7,494 nt of DNA from Flectobacillus sp. (GCA_029865665.1 JARXAV010000118.1:1-7494), one strand, 5' to 3'. Counted from the stretch's first letter, positions 1 through 6,436 are shown. Translations and numbers: made by a program. The notes: generated by a model from the letters alone, not told the origin.

Positions 1-818
1 CCGTCTGGACATTTAGTCGTAGAATCCACCTTTTTATCACCGCATACCCATTCTTGTTTCCCATACGTTTCCATAGGACCATCACCGATATTAGCGATAG
101 ATGCCGCAAACCTCAATTGCCCTGGATAATTCGGGTCATTGTAGGGATACTCTTTCAACTGGAATTCCGTAAACTTTGGCACCATCACGAGATCAGGAAG
201 TAGTTCGCATGATGACTTACCATCGGGACACTTACAAGAATAGCCATTTTCAAAGGAGCAGGGACTCAAATCCTCGTTGGGTGTAGGGTTTTGTTCAAAC
301 TGCAATGAGAAATAGTTTAGCGTACCCGTTTCTCCCTTTTTTAAGTCTCGAATCAACAAGGTCCATAAGCCATTTGGATTCTGCCCATTATTTAAAAAAC
401 TAAATCTGCCGTCGGGTATGTATTCTCCTTCCACAAAAGGAGGTGCTCCCCTATGGATATACCCAGAAAAACCATTAGAGCGAAAACATACATCTGTATA
501 ATTTCGTCCATAGTCTCCCCCATTTCTATTAGTCAACCAAATGGATGTTCCGTCGGGACTTCTGAGTTCTAATTTTAAATCAGATACTCTTGGGTGTAGG
601 ATATTAACACAGACTTTAGAGATGCCAAATTTAGTATTTACTTGTGAAGGGAGACCTTTCACAGATACCGAGAAAGAATCTAATTGAAAATCTGCATGAA
701 AATCGGAAATCACCCCTCCTTTTCCAAAAAAAGTTTGAGCCGATAGATCAAGGGCAGAAACCAATAGAAAAAGTAGGATAATCCAACGAAAAGGAAAAAC
801 GATACGAGATAAATTCAT
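1..818 (-). CDS. Secreted P-domain / lysyl-oxidase-like protein, 3' part missing
   Basis: The frame is open from an ATG at 818 to the window edge (272 codons and two bases), so the C-terminus is missing. Residues 1-28 form a signal peptide: basic start, hydrophobic core IILLFLLVSAL, likely cleavage near SAQ. Residues about 35-175 resemble a proprotein-convertase P domain (beta-sandwich), with VCVNILHPRVSDLKLELRSP, then FLNNGQNPNGLWTLLIRD and GTLNYFSLQF; this is the usual pattern of P domains on secreted bacterial proteins. A Cys-rich linker follows (residues 187-204, CSFENGYSCKCPDGKSSC). From residue 207, LPDLVMVP and LRFAASIANIGDGPMETYG match the N-terminal pattern of bacterial lysyl-oxidase-like proteins. 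The copper-binding His region would lie outside the window, so activity cannot be judged. It probably acts outside the cell. No convincing promoter or Shine-Dalgarno sequence is seen. P domain is fairly sure; the lysyl-oxidase call is an inference from one conserved block. Confidence 0.75.
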   Translation of the reverse strand, partial: MNLSRIVFPFRWIILLFLLVSALDLSAQTFFGKGGVISDFHADFQLDSFSVSVKGLPSQVNTKFGISKVCVNILHPRVSDLKLELRSPDGTSIWLTNRNGGDYGRNYTDVCFRSNGFSGYIHRGAPPFVEGEYIPDGRFSFLNNGQNPNGLWTLLIRDLKKGETGTLNYFSLQFEQNPTPNEDLSPCSFENGYSCKCPDGKSSCELLPDLVMVPKFTEFQLKEYPYNDPNYPGQLRFAASIANIGDGPMETYGKQEWVCGDKKVDSTTKCPD

Positions 819-1292
819 AAACGAATTGATGTTAGTTCGATAAAACTGATAAATTTTGTTAGATACAAACAACCGAATTTACAGGGTTTCTCTAACATAG
901 AAAAATGAGTGTTAGGTATAAATGACAAGTATCACTTTTAAAATTTTAAACACAAAAAAGCCCAACACCAATGGCATTGAGCTTTCTGAATTATAATCCT
1001 TACTTTGTTATCGTTAAAATTAATAGCTTTACCAAAAGTGATGGTTGTATTAATTTGTAAAATGCAATCTAAATCTTATCATATAATAATTTCTGCAATA
1101 CAGACTAGCTAAATGTATTAAGTATAAATACTATCAAAACTAACCTTTATCAAGAGCTTTCAGTAATAACGCATTTGTATCCGAAAAACTTATGCAATAT
1201 ATGATTATTTTATGACTTCTAAAAATATGAGTGGCAAATTTCTATAGCTTTTTTTTACAAAAAATAGCAAAAAATGGGCTTTACTCTAAAAA
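819..1292. other. 474-base AT-rich intergenic region without a gene
   Basis: Both strands were read for genes. Only very short open frames occur, none with a protein-like sequence. The region holds one minus-strand terminator (954-985). A weak hairpin lies at 892-915 (CTAACA / TGTTAG). Homopolymer T and A tracts lie at 1249-1266, just after the trmD stop, but do not form a clean terminator. A lone match to the Bacteroidota -7 box on the minus strand (TAGTTTTG, 1142-1135) has no good -33 partner. If used, it would give an RNA of roughly 175 nt ending at the terminator. Confidence 0.6.
954..985 (-). terminator. Rho-independent terminator, minus strand
   Basis: Read on the minus strand, AAAGCTCAA (985-977) pairs with TTGGGCTTT (965-957) over nine base pairs including one G-U. 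The loop is 11 nt, and six U residues follow directly (959-954). On the plus strand the same stem has a C-A mismatch and no T-run, so it is oriented leftward. It is the first good terminator after trmD, 308 bases beyond the trmD stop. It may therefore end the rimM-trmD transcript with a long 3' tail, or end a separate small RNA. It also insulates the secreted-protein gene that starts at 818. Confidence 0.75.
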
Positions 1293-1979
1293 CTATAATC
1301 CAGATGCTTCATACAAATCTGGACGACGTTCACGAGTTCGACGCACTGACTCTTCGAATCTCCATTCATTAATTTTTGCCTCGTGTCCAGACAACAAAAT
1401 ATCTGGTACTCTTGTTCCTTCAAAATCAGCGGGACGAGTATAAACGGGTGGTGCTAACAAATTATCTTGAAAAGAATCTGTCAAAGCTGATGTTTCATCA
1501 TTCAAAACGCCAGGGATTAAACGAATAATTGCGTCTGCACAAACTGCCGCTGCTAATTCTCCACCAGATAACACATAATCACCAATCGAAATTTCTTTTG
1601 TAATAAATAAATCTCGAACTCGTTGATCAACACCTTTGTAATGTCCACACAAGAACATCAAATTACCACCTAAAGATAGCTGATTCGCAATTCCTTGATT
1701 AAAGCGTTCTCCGTCAGGGGTCATATAGATAACCTCATCATACGAGCGTTCGCTCTGTAAATGGCGAATACAGCGTGCAATAGGTTCTATTGCCATAACC
1801 ATGCCAGCTCCTCCGCCAAAGGCATAATCATCTACTTGTTTTTGTTTGGATAAGGAATAATCCCTTATATCATGTAAAACAACCTCTACATGCCCTGCTT
1901 CTTGACCACGCTTTAAAATAGAGTGAGCAAAGAAACTTTCCATCAATTTCGGAACAACCGAGAGAATATCTATACGCAT
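1293..1979 (-). CDS. trmD: tRNA (guanine(37)-N1)-methyltransferase
   Basis: TrmD uses S-adenosylmethionine to methylate N1 of G37, 3' of the anticodon, which prevents +1 frameshifting; it acts as a dimer in the cytoplasm. The 228-residue protein is slightly shorter than the E. coli enzyme (255). Visible motifs are AFGGGAGM (53-60), the SPOUT trefoil-knot segments [10 protein letters not shown] (86-95), [10 protein letters not shown] (112-121) and [16 protein letters not shown] (129-144), and the C-terminal [16 protein letters not shown] (168-183). Asp168 and Arg153 are the probable counterparts of the catalytic Asp169 and Arg154 of characterised enzymes. The start is an ATG 12 bases after the rimM stop, without a recognisable Shine-Dalgarno sequence, so translation probably follows rimM in one transcript. 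rplS does not follow. The call is secure. Confidence 0.97.
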   Translation of the reverse strand: MRIDILSVVPKLMESFFAHSILKRGQEAGHVEVVLHDIRDYSLSKQKQVDDYAFGGGAGMVMAIEPIARCIRHLQSERSYDEVIYMTPDGERFNQGIANQLSLGGNLMFLCGHYKGVDQRVRDLFITKEISIGDYVLSGGELAAAVCADAIIRLIPGVLNDETSALTDSFQDNLLAPPVYTRPADFEGTRVPDILLSGHEAKINEWRFEESVRRTRERRPDLYEASGL

Positions 1980-1991
1980 TGTATCTTATGT

Positions 1992-2522
1992 CTAGTCTTC
2001 TAAATAAACGTCTAGCAAACCTTCTGGCAATGCTACAGTCAGCGTTTTAGCCTGCTTATCAGCCGTCAATACAATATCGTCATTTATCGGAATTAATACC
2101 TCTTTAGATTTATAGGACATAACCAATAAATCCTGTGCTTGCATGGAGTAAATCGTTTGGACAAGTCCTAACTCTCCCAGCGTAGTATCTATCACCTGAA
2201 AGCCTACGATTTCATGGTAATAGAACTGATCATTACCGTCTAAAGATGGTAATACTTCAAGTGGTAGAAAAGCCTGTAAATTAACCATTTTTTCGGCCTG
2301 CTCAAAGGTTTCAACATCTTCAAAACGTACAATAGCACGATTTCCTCTAAGTTGATATTCTTCTATAAAAAACGGAATTAACTCCCCTTTTACATCTAAA
2401 AAAACACTTTCTAAGTCTTCGTAATCTTCTGGAAAGTCAACATCTAACCATAAGATTACTTCGCCTTTTATACCATGTGTTTTGGTTATTTTACCTAGTT
2501 CGTAACAATTATCCTTAGTCAT
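1992..2522 (-). CDS. rimM: Ribosome maturation factor RimM (16S rRNA processing)
   Basis: RimM binds ribosomal protein S19 in the 30S head and assists late small-subunit assembly and 16S processing. The protein has 176 residues, normal for the family. The N-terminal RimM domain opens with the signature ELGKITKTHGIKGEVIL (8-24) and continues through ENRAIVRF-like strands (GNRAIVRFEDVETFEQAEKM, 60-79). The C-terminal PRC-barrel spans about 98-176 and contains YYHEIVGFQV (101-110), LGELGLVQTIY (115-125) and KEVLIPINDDIV (140-151). The gene lies between rpsP and trmD, as in many bacteria. It is separated from rpsP by 124 bases holding a terminator and a palindrome, but from trmD by only 12. This suggests rimM-trmD can be transcribed apart from rpsP. 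The ATG start fits the family N-terminus. Confidence 0.95.
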   Translation of the reverse strand: MTKDNCYELGKITKTHGIKGEVILWLDVDFPEDYEDLESVFLDVKGELIPFFIEEYQLRGNRAIVRFEDVETFEQAEKMVNLQAFLPLEVLPSLDGNDQFYYHEIVGFQVIDTTLGELGLVQTIYSMQAQDLLVMSYKSKEVLIPINDDIVLTADKQAKTLTVALPEGLLDVYLED

Positions 2523-2532
2523 AACGAAGAAA

Positions 2533-2560
2533 TTGCATAATGGTCACACTCATTATGCAA
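2533..2560. repeat. 10-bp palindrome just upstream of rimM
   Basis: TTGCATAATG (2533-2542) and CATTATGCAA (2551-2560) are perfect inverted repeats around an 8-nt centre, ending 11 bases before the rimM ATG. As DNA it has the form of a dimeric repressor site; as RNA it would be a stable hairpin close to the start codon. It overlaps a candidate -7 promoter box and the expected transcription start, which favours an operator role. It has no U-run and so is not a terminator. Confidence 0.6.
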
Positions 2561-2565
2561 AATTA
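2558..2565 (-). promoter_or_regulatory. Possible -7 box of a rimM-trmD promoter
   Basis: On the minus strand TAATTTTG fits the Bacteroidota -7 consensus TAnnTTTG. It would start transcription near 2552, giving a leader of about 30 nt. No TTG is found at the usual 19-21-base distance; the nearest TTTG is 26 bases upstream. The match is short in an AT-rich spacer, so this is a weak call, supported mainly by its position after the rpsP terminator. Confidence 0.35.
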
Positions 2566-2577
2566 ACAATTGATATT

Positions 2578-2626
2578 AAAAAAAAATGATACAAACCTAT
2601 TAATAATAACAGATTTGTATCATTTT
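2578..2626 (-). terminator. Strong hairpin terminator after rpsP
   Basis: On the minus strand AAAATGATACAAA (2626-2614) pairs perfectly over 13 bp with TTTGTATCATTTT (2595-2583). The loop is 18 nt, and the T tract continues through 2578. The stem begins 20 bases after the rpsP stop. It would end most rpsP transcripts, or act as a leaky attenuator that keeps rimM and trmD expression below that of the ribosomal protein. Confidence 0.88.
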
Positions 2627-2646
2627 CTAAAGGTTTTCCTTGAAAA

Positions 2647-3171
2647 TTACTCAGCTGATTCAGTAACTTCTGCAGACTCTTCAGAAGATTCTTCTTGAGC
2701 TGGAGCTTCCTCAACTGTGTTTTTCTTAAGAATTGCAGCAGCACGAGCAGCATTGAATTCAATTTCTTTTGCAAGACGAGCAGCTTTTTCAGCAACACGT
2801 GAAGCATCCAATGAATCTGCGGCTCCTGATATTTTCGTATCTTTTGTTGCTTTCCATTCTGCGAACTTAGCGTCAGCAGCTTCTTGAGCAATTGCTCCTT
2901 TGTTAACACCTACTTGTAAGTGTTTTCTCAACAATACGCCTTTCAATGACAAGATAGAACGAGTAGTATCCGTAGGTTGCGCTCCGTTCATTACCCATTT
3001 GAACGCTTTATCTTCGTTTAAAAGGATAGTAGCAGGGTTTACGTTCGGATTGTAAGTCCCGATTTTTTCGATAAATTTACCGTCACGAGGAGATCTAGCA
3101 TCTGCAACAACGATGTCGTACATAGCTAATTTCTTACGTCCACGACGTGCTAATCTAATTTTAACAGCCAT
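2647..3171 (-). CDS. rpsP: 30S ribosomal protein S16 (bS16) with long C-terminal extension
   Basis: bS16 binds 16S rRNA and is needed for 30S assembly. Residues 1-85 are the conserved domain: MAVKIRLARRGRKK, YDIVVADARSPRDGKFIEKIGTYNP (19-43), then FKWVMNGAQPTDTTRSIL (57-74). At 174 residues it is about twice the E. coli length (82). The additional part (about 90-174) is Ala/Lys/Glu-rich, probably helical, and ends in an acidic tail of Glu, Ser and Ala. Similar extensions are common in Bacteroidota S16, so this is probably a lineage trait and not a fusion. The gene heads the rpsP-rimM-trmD cluster, with a consensus promoter about 60 bases upstream, a leader hairpin and a strong terminator behind it. 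The ATG start matches the family N-terminus exactly. Confidence 0.97.
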   Translation of the reverse strand: MAVKIRLARRGRKKLAMYDIVVADARSPRDGKFIEKIGTYNPNVNPATILLNEDKAFKWVMNGAQPTDTTRSILSLKGVLLRKHLQVGVNKGAIAQEAADAKFAEWKATKDTKISGAADSLDASRVAEKAARLAKEIEFNAARAAAILKKNTVEEAPAQEESSEESAEVTESAE

Positions 3172-3187
3172 TATTCTACGATTTAGT

Positions 3188-3204
3188 GAAGGAACCCGTC
3201 CTTC
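3188..3204 (-). promoter_or_regulatory. Small hairpin in the rpsP leader
   Basis: In the predicted rpsP 5' leader, GAAGGA (3204-3199) can pair with TCCTTC (3193-3188) around a 5-nt loop, 16 bases before the ATG. A leader hairpin could take part in autoregulation by S16, but nothing in the sequence shows that; six base pairs can also occur by chance. Confidence 0.35.
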
Positions 3205-3230
3205 GGTTATGGTATTTGTAAATTGGAGTG

Positions 3231-3260
3231 CAAAGATAATGAAAAATAGGCACTTGACAA
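3231..3260 (-). promoter_or_regulatory. rpsP promoter, Bacteroidota sigma type
   Basis: On the minus strand TTG (3260-3258), a 19-base spacer and TATCTTTG (3238-3231) match the Bacteroidota primary-sigma consensus TTG-N19-TAnnTTTG exactly. Transcription would start near 3225, giving a leader of about 54 nt before the rpsP ATG. It points away from the rnpB promoter. Confidence 0.8.
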
Positions 3261-3323
3261 TTAGGTTTTTAAAAAATTATTTAGAATTTGTCAATTATAT
3301 TCTATAAACATTAAATATTGCCG

Positions 3324-3331
3324 TACCTTTG
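3324..3331 (+). promoter_or_regulatory. rnpB promoter -7 box
   Basis: TACCTTTG fits TAnnTTTG and lies six bases before the 5' strand of helix P1 of the RNase P RNA, so the predicted transcription start coincides with the mature 5' end. No clear TTG is present 19-21 bases upstream; the -33 region is AT-rich (around 3299-3304). Confidence 0.65.
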
Positions 3332-3336
3332 TGGTT

Positions 3337-3718
3337 GAAAATGGTCGTCTTATCGCCTCTGCTTGCAGGGGAGGAAAGTCTGGACAGCGTAGAGCATCAT
3401 GCTTCCTAACGGGAAGGCACGTATTTGGCGACGAATCCGTGACAGCTAGTGCCACAGAAAATTACCGCCCGCAAGGGTAAGGGTGAAAAGGTAGCGTAAG
3501 AGACTACCGCCTTAATGGTGACATTGAGGGCAGAGGTAAACCTCATGAGATGAAAGACCAAATAGGTCGGCAAGCAAAGGCGTAAGCCAATGTAAAGGGC
3601 TGCTCGTTCGTGCCGACGGGTAGGTTGATAGAGCGTATCGGTGACGATGCGTCGAGATAAATGATGAGACGGTTTTTAGCAATAAAAACTGACAGAATCC
3701 GGCTTATAGACCATTTTT
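3337..3718 (+). ncRNA. rnpB: RNase P RNA, bacterial type A
   Basis: This is the catalytic RNA that, with protein RnpA, cleaves 5' leaders from tRNA precursors. Helix P1 closes the molecule: AAAATGGTC (3338-3346) with GACCATTTT (3709-3717). Conserved blocks appear in order: GAGGAAAGTCTGGACA (3371-3386), ACAGAAAATTACCGCC (3454-3469), GGTAAGGGTGAAAAGGT followed by GTAAGAG, the CCAAATAGG segment, GGGTAGG, GATAAATGATGA and GACAGAATCCGGCTTATA before P1. P18 is visible as GCGTATCG, a GTGA tetraloop and CGATGCGT (3633-3652). A further hairpin near the 3' end (3670-3691) carries a GCAA tetraloop. The length of about 382 nt is normal. The ends are set by P1 and could be off by a few bases. The gene is divergent from rpsP and convergent with the DUF4403 gene. 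Confidence 0.96.
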
Positions 3719-3724
3719 ATTTTT

Positions 3725-3775
3725 AAGCTTATTTGATGTACAAGAGTAAATCTAGTACACCAAATAAGCTTTTTT
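3725..3775 (+). terminator. rnpB terminator
   Basis: AAGCTTATTTGATGTAC (3725-3741) pairs with GTACACCAAATAAGCTT (3755-3771) over 17 positions with one A-C mismatch; the loop is 13 nt and a T-run follows (3770-3775). It begins seven bases after RNase P helix P1. On the minus strand the stem is even better (G-U in place of A-C), but A residues follow instead of U, so it should terminate only the plus-strand RNA. Confidence 0.88.
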
Positions 3776-3790
3776 ATTTACTACAGGTTT

Positions 3791-5215
3791 CTACAAACCA
3801 TCCACTTTTACGTTCAATTTACCCGAAGCATTAATTACTGCTATAATTGAGTTTGGAGTCATGTACACTTTGTCTGGGCTTAAATCGGTTAAGTTTCCAC
3901 TCATAGCTACCCCTTTCGAAACTGTCTTATTCAAATTCGCTTGCACTTGCTTCTTCATTTCATCCACTTGTCCTGCAATATTGAAGGTCAGTGCTTGTTG
4001 CATATTTTTTGCAAACACGCCTTGGAACATCCAATTGGCTGTTCTCAACAGGAGGTTACGGGTATCTAAATCGTAATCAAAGTTTTCAAGATAGATCGAC
4101 TTCGTTACAGGATTATAAGTCGGTATGCCTTTGAAATACACACTCCCATTGATACTTCCTTTCAAGCCTGCTTTGATAACCATTTTATCGGCTTGTCCAT
4201 AAATATCAATATCCGTCACTTGTACATTGTATTTCCCATCTTTGAAAGAGAAATTTTGTCCAATCAAAGTATCTGCCGTTAATTTAGCAGCTTCGTTATG
4301 CGGGATTTCAGCAATAATTCCTACTTTAAAATCATCAGGAACACTTTGAACAATCTTTAAATCAGGGATGGTTGTCGCCAAATTCACTACTGGCTTTGCC
4401 CCTGTCACCGTTTCGGTATAAGCTTTAATAACGATACTCGATTTGATACGATTGTTAATCGTGGTTAACGGAGTCATCTGTAATTCAACAGGGGTTACTT
4501 TTAGCCACGTTCTGTATTTATCCGAAAGCATATAGGGTTGCATAGCCGTATTCCATGCTTGTAACACATACTTTTTGATGTCTATGTTCTTTTTAACGGC
4601 ATCGTCTAAAGCCTTCAACATACCATCCTGTTTTGAATTTAACGCTCTTTCTACTAAACCAGCCACCGAAATCTCTATCCCAGCCAAACGAACTGTTGGT
4701 TTTTTCACCCATTCATAACCAATCGGAAAGGATTGTACATTTGCCTGCCAATTGGGAGAAAGCGAAAAGCGAGTACCAAACTTCACATTTAAGTCAAATT
4801 GTAGCTCTTGAGGTGGAATACTCATTCCCATCACTTTATAGCCTACTCTTGTCCAAATTTTCAAAGGAACATTAAACGTGAAAGCATCCTCCTGAGGAGT
4901 AACAACGATATTTTCTCGCTTCCAAACTTTACACATAAAGTTGTCTGAGTTATTATCGTCCATGCTATTGTCTTCAAAGACTAAGTCTTTAATGTTCGCA
5001 TTGATTTGTCGTTCGACATCCGCCACGGTAATCTCAAAAGGGATTCCAATGGTTGAAAGGTATTTTTCCACTTGCTTGCCATTATTGGTGTACGATTCTT
5101 TTGGTGCCGCTGGATTGGATGTCGTCGTGGCAGTCGAAGTGCCTTTAGAACCAGCACAAGCCTGTAACATAAAACCAATTGAAGCAACACAAATCACTCT
5201 CTTTAAAAGTAACAT
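3791..5215 (-). CDS. DUF4403 family lipoprotein
   Basis: The 474-residue product begins with a lipoprotein signal: basic start, hydrophobic stretch, lipobox LQAC with lipidated Cys20. A low-complexity Ser/Thr/Ala linker (23-38) leads to the folded part, so it is expected on the inner or outer membrane facing the periplasm. The rest fits DUF4403 over nearly its whole length. The opening IPFEITVADVERQINANIKDLVFED (58-82), MCKVWKRENIVV (94-105) and VPLKIWTRVGYKV (116-128) are the usual first conserved strands. Later come KPTVRLAGIEISV (172-184) and a beta-rich C-terminal half with NFDYDLDTRNLLLRTANWMF (378-397). The function of the family is not established. It lies 78 bases after the DUF2027-Smr gene and may share its transcript, since no promoter is evident between them. 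The ATG start is fixed by the signal peptide. Confidence 0.85.
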   Translation of the reverse strand: MLLLKRVICVASIGFMLQACAGSKGTSTATTTSNPAAPKESYTNNGKQVEKYLSTIGIPFEITVADVERQINANIKDLVFEDNSMDDNNSDNFMCKVWKRENIVVTPQEDAFTFNVPLKIWTRVGYKVMGMSIPPQELQFDLNVKFGTRFSLSPNWQANVQSFPIGYEWVKKPTVRLAGIEISVAGLVERALNSKQDGMLKALDDAVKKNIDIKKYVLQAWNTAMQPYMLSDKYRTWLKVTPVELQMTPLTTINNRIKSSIVIKAYTETVTGAKPVVNLATTIPDLKIVQSVPDDFKVGIIAEIPHNEAAKLTADTLIGQNFSFKDGKYNVQVTDIDIYGQADKMVIKAGLKGSINGSVYFKGIPTYNPVTKSIYLENFDYDLDTRNLLLRTANWMFQGVFAKNMQQALTFNIAGQVDEMKKQVQANLNKTVSKGVAMSGNLTDLSPDKVYMTPNSIIAVINASGKLNVKVDGL

Positions 5216-5293
5216 TGGGAAATGGAGTTTAGTATCTGAAATTAACTAAGGCTTATGAAGCACTAGTTCGAAAACGATTAGTTTACTAAAATA

Positions 5294-6298
5294 TTACTTG
5301 ATTTTCACTTTCGTAGCTCCGTAGCCAAACTTTTCTTTTTGAGCATCCTCGTAATATTTCACGTTTTTATGACCAGAAAGACGCTTGTGAAGTTCATTTC
5401 TCAACGTACCATTTCCGACCCCGTGAATAAATACGATTTCGTCCATGCCATTAGCCACTGCGGCTTCAAACTTGCGTTCAAAGGTTGTTAACTGTAATTC
5501 CAACATCTGACGGTTCGACATCGTTGAATGGTCATTAGTCAATTCTTCAATATGCAAATCAACTGATTGAGAGGGTTTGGCTGGTAGCTTCAACGGTTCA
5601 AGTTTCTCCTGCTTATCAAACATCTTTTCAATGATTTTATCAGGCTCAATCTTTACGGGTGTAACCGCATCTTCGGCATCCAACTGAAATAAATGAGCAT
5701 CTTTGTTTAACAAAGGAGCTTTTTGGATATTTTTAAAAAACGTAGTTACTCTAAATTTCATTTTTTTTACCAACGGTTCTTTTAAATTCATAAAAGCCAA
5801 ACGGAAGAAAAAAGCCTGAAACGTAAACGTACCCCATTGTTCAAAATCTTTCACTAACACATCTTGTACTTTGATATGTGTTTTGGGTTTTAATATCCCA
5901 GATGCCAAACCTTTGTGATGCGGGTCTGTTCCAACTGACAGCATAAAAGGCAATTCCCAATCCGTATTGTTAATTAGATGTTGGGAAAGTTCTCTGTCAT
6001 TTAATGGAACAAATGCCATGTATAGCCCTTTATTAGCCAAAATTTCGGGTGCTGTGGAATTGCCCGTAAACGTTCTTGCTTGTCCTAACTCACGCTGAGG
6101 AGCGAACGTTTGCGTAGCCACTTTTCCAGTATTAAATACTTTTTTTTCTAATTCATTAATCAAGACAGCTTCTGAGCGTTGAACAGGGATTTTAAAACCA
6201 TCTTCAATCTCTACTTCAATACAGTTATTGGGTAATAACTTTGTAATAATCCCCTCTTCACGCCCGTGTACGAGCCTTACTTTATCGCCAATATTCAT
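5294..6298 (-). CDS. DUF2027 and Smr domain protein
   Basis: The protein has 334 residues when started at the ATG at 6298. Residues 1-55 (MNIGDKVRLVHGREEGIITKL onward) resemble a small SH3/KOW-like barrel. Residues about 75-215 form the DUF2027 region typical of Bacteroidota. A linker rich in Lys, Pro and Glu precedes a C-terminal Smr domain with VDLHIEEL (246-253), IHGVGNGTLRNEL (291-303) and GYGATKVKI (325-333). Smr domains, as in MutS2, bind or cleave nucleic acids; the DxH and HGxGxG motifs are intact, but the substrate here is unknown. An upstream in-frame TTG at 6355 would add 19 residues. It is rejected because the promoter -33 element overlaps that TTG and transcription should begin near 6318. 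The gene may be co-transcribed with the DUF4403 lipoprotein gene. Confidence 0.9.
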   Translation of the reverse strand: MNIGDKVRLVHGREEGIITKLLPNNCIEVEIEDGFKIPVQRSEAVLINELEKKVFNTGKVATQTFAPQRELGQARTFTGNSTAPEILANKGLYMAFVPLNDRELSQHLINNTDWELPFMLSVGTDPHHKGLASGILKPKTHIKVQDVLVKDFEQWGTFTFQAFFFRLAFMNLKEPLVKKMKFRVTTFFKNIQKAPLLNKDAHLFQLDAEDAVTPVKIEPDKIIEKMFDKQEKLEPLKLPAKPSQSVDLHIEELTNDHSTMSNRQMLELQLTTFERKFEAAVANGMDEIVFIHGVGNGTLRNELHKRLSGHKNVKYYEDAQKEKFGYGATKVKIK

Positions 6299-6324
6299 AA
6301 TTCCGTTTTTTATGTTGTTGCAAG

Positions 6325-6356
6325 CAAAGTTAAGGACTGCATTTCCAATTCGCAAA
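6325..6356 (-). promoter_or_regulatory. Promoter of the DUF2027-Smr gene
   Basis: On the minus strand TTTG (6356-6353), a 20-base spacer and TAACTTTG (6332-6325) match the Bacteroidota consensus. Transcription would begin near 6318, about 20 bases before the ATG at 6298. This decides the start codon of the gene. Confidence 0.75.
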
Positions 6357-6404
6357 GAAGAATAATCAGACAGAAATATAAGTCAGTTTTTGCCCTATAA
6401 AAAC

Positions 6405-6436
6405 TTGTGTAAAACTTCATTTTAACTTATTATTGC
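6405..6436 (+). promoter_or_regulatory. Probable promoter of the RhuM-Fic gene
   Basis: TTG (6405-6407), a 21-base spacer and TATTATTG (6429-6436) match the Bacteroidota consensus with one mismatch in the -7 box. The start would be near 6443, about 50 bases before the ATG. The -33 element is part of the left arm of an inverted repeat, suggesting control by a bound protein. Confidence 0.5.

Noticed and set aside
1042..1113. Short plus-strand open frame of 23 codons in the 819-1292 gap
   Set aside because: Too short, no ribosome-binding or promoter signal and no protein-like features.
1243..1270. Possible terminator directly after trmD made of T and A tracts flanked by GCTAT
   Set aside because: The pairing is interrupted by mismatches and consists almost only of A-T pairs with a very small loop; the hairpin at 954-985 is much better.
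1231..1443. 70-residue plus-strand open frame at the end of trmD
   Set aside because: Mostly antisense to the conserved trmD C-terminus; no recognisable domain.
2553..2909. 118-residue minus-strand open frame overlapping rpsP
   Set aside because: It is rpsP read in another frame: Leu/Lys-rich low complexity produced by the Ala/Glu codons of the S16 tail, and it runs through the terminator hairpin.
3113..3307. 64-residue plus-strand open frame between rpsP and rnpB
   Set aside because: It covers the rpsP start, leader and promoter in antisense; the promoter elements explain this DNA better.
4941..5249. 102-residue plus-strand open frame
   Set aside because: Antisense to the well-supported DUF4403 lipoprotein gene, with no protein-family features and no promoter.
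5230..5280. Imperfect hairpins between the DUF2027-Smr and DUF4403 genes
   Set aside because: Stems of three to five pairs with bulges and no T-run; not a convincing terminator or operator.
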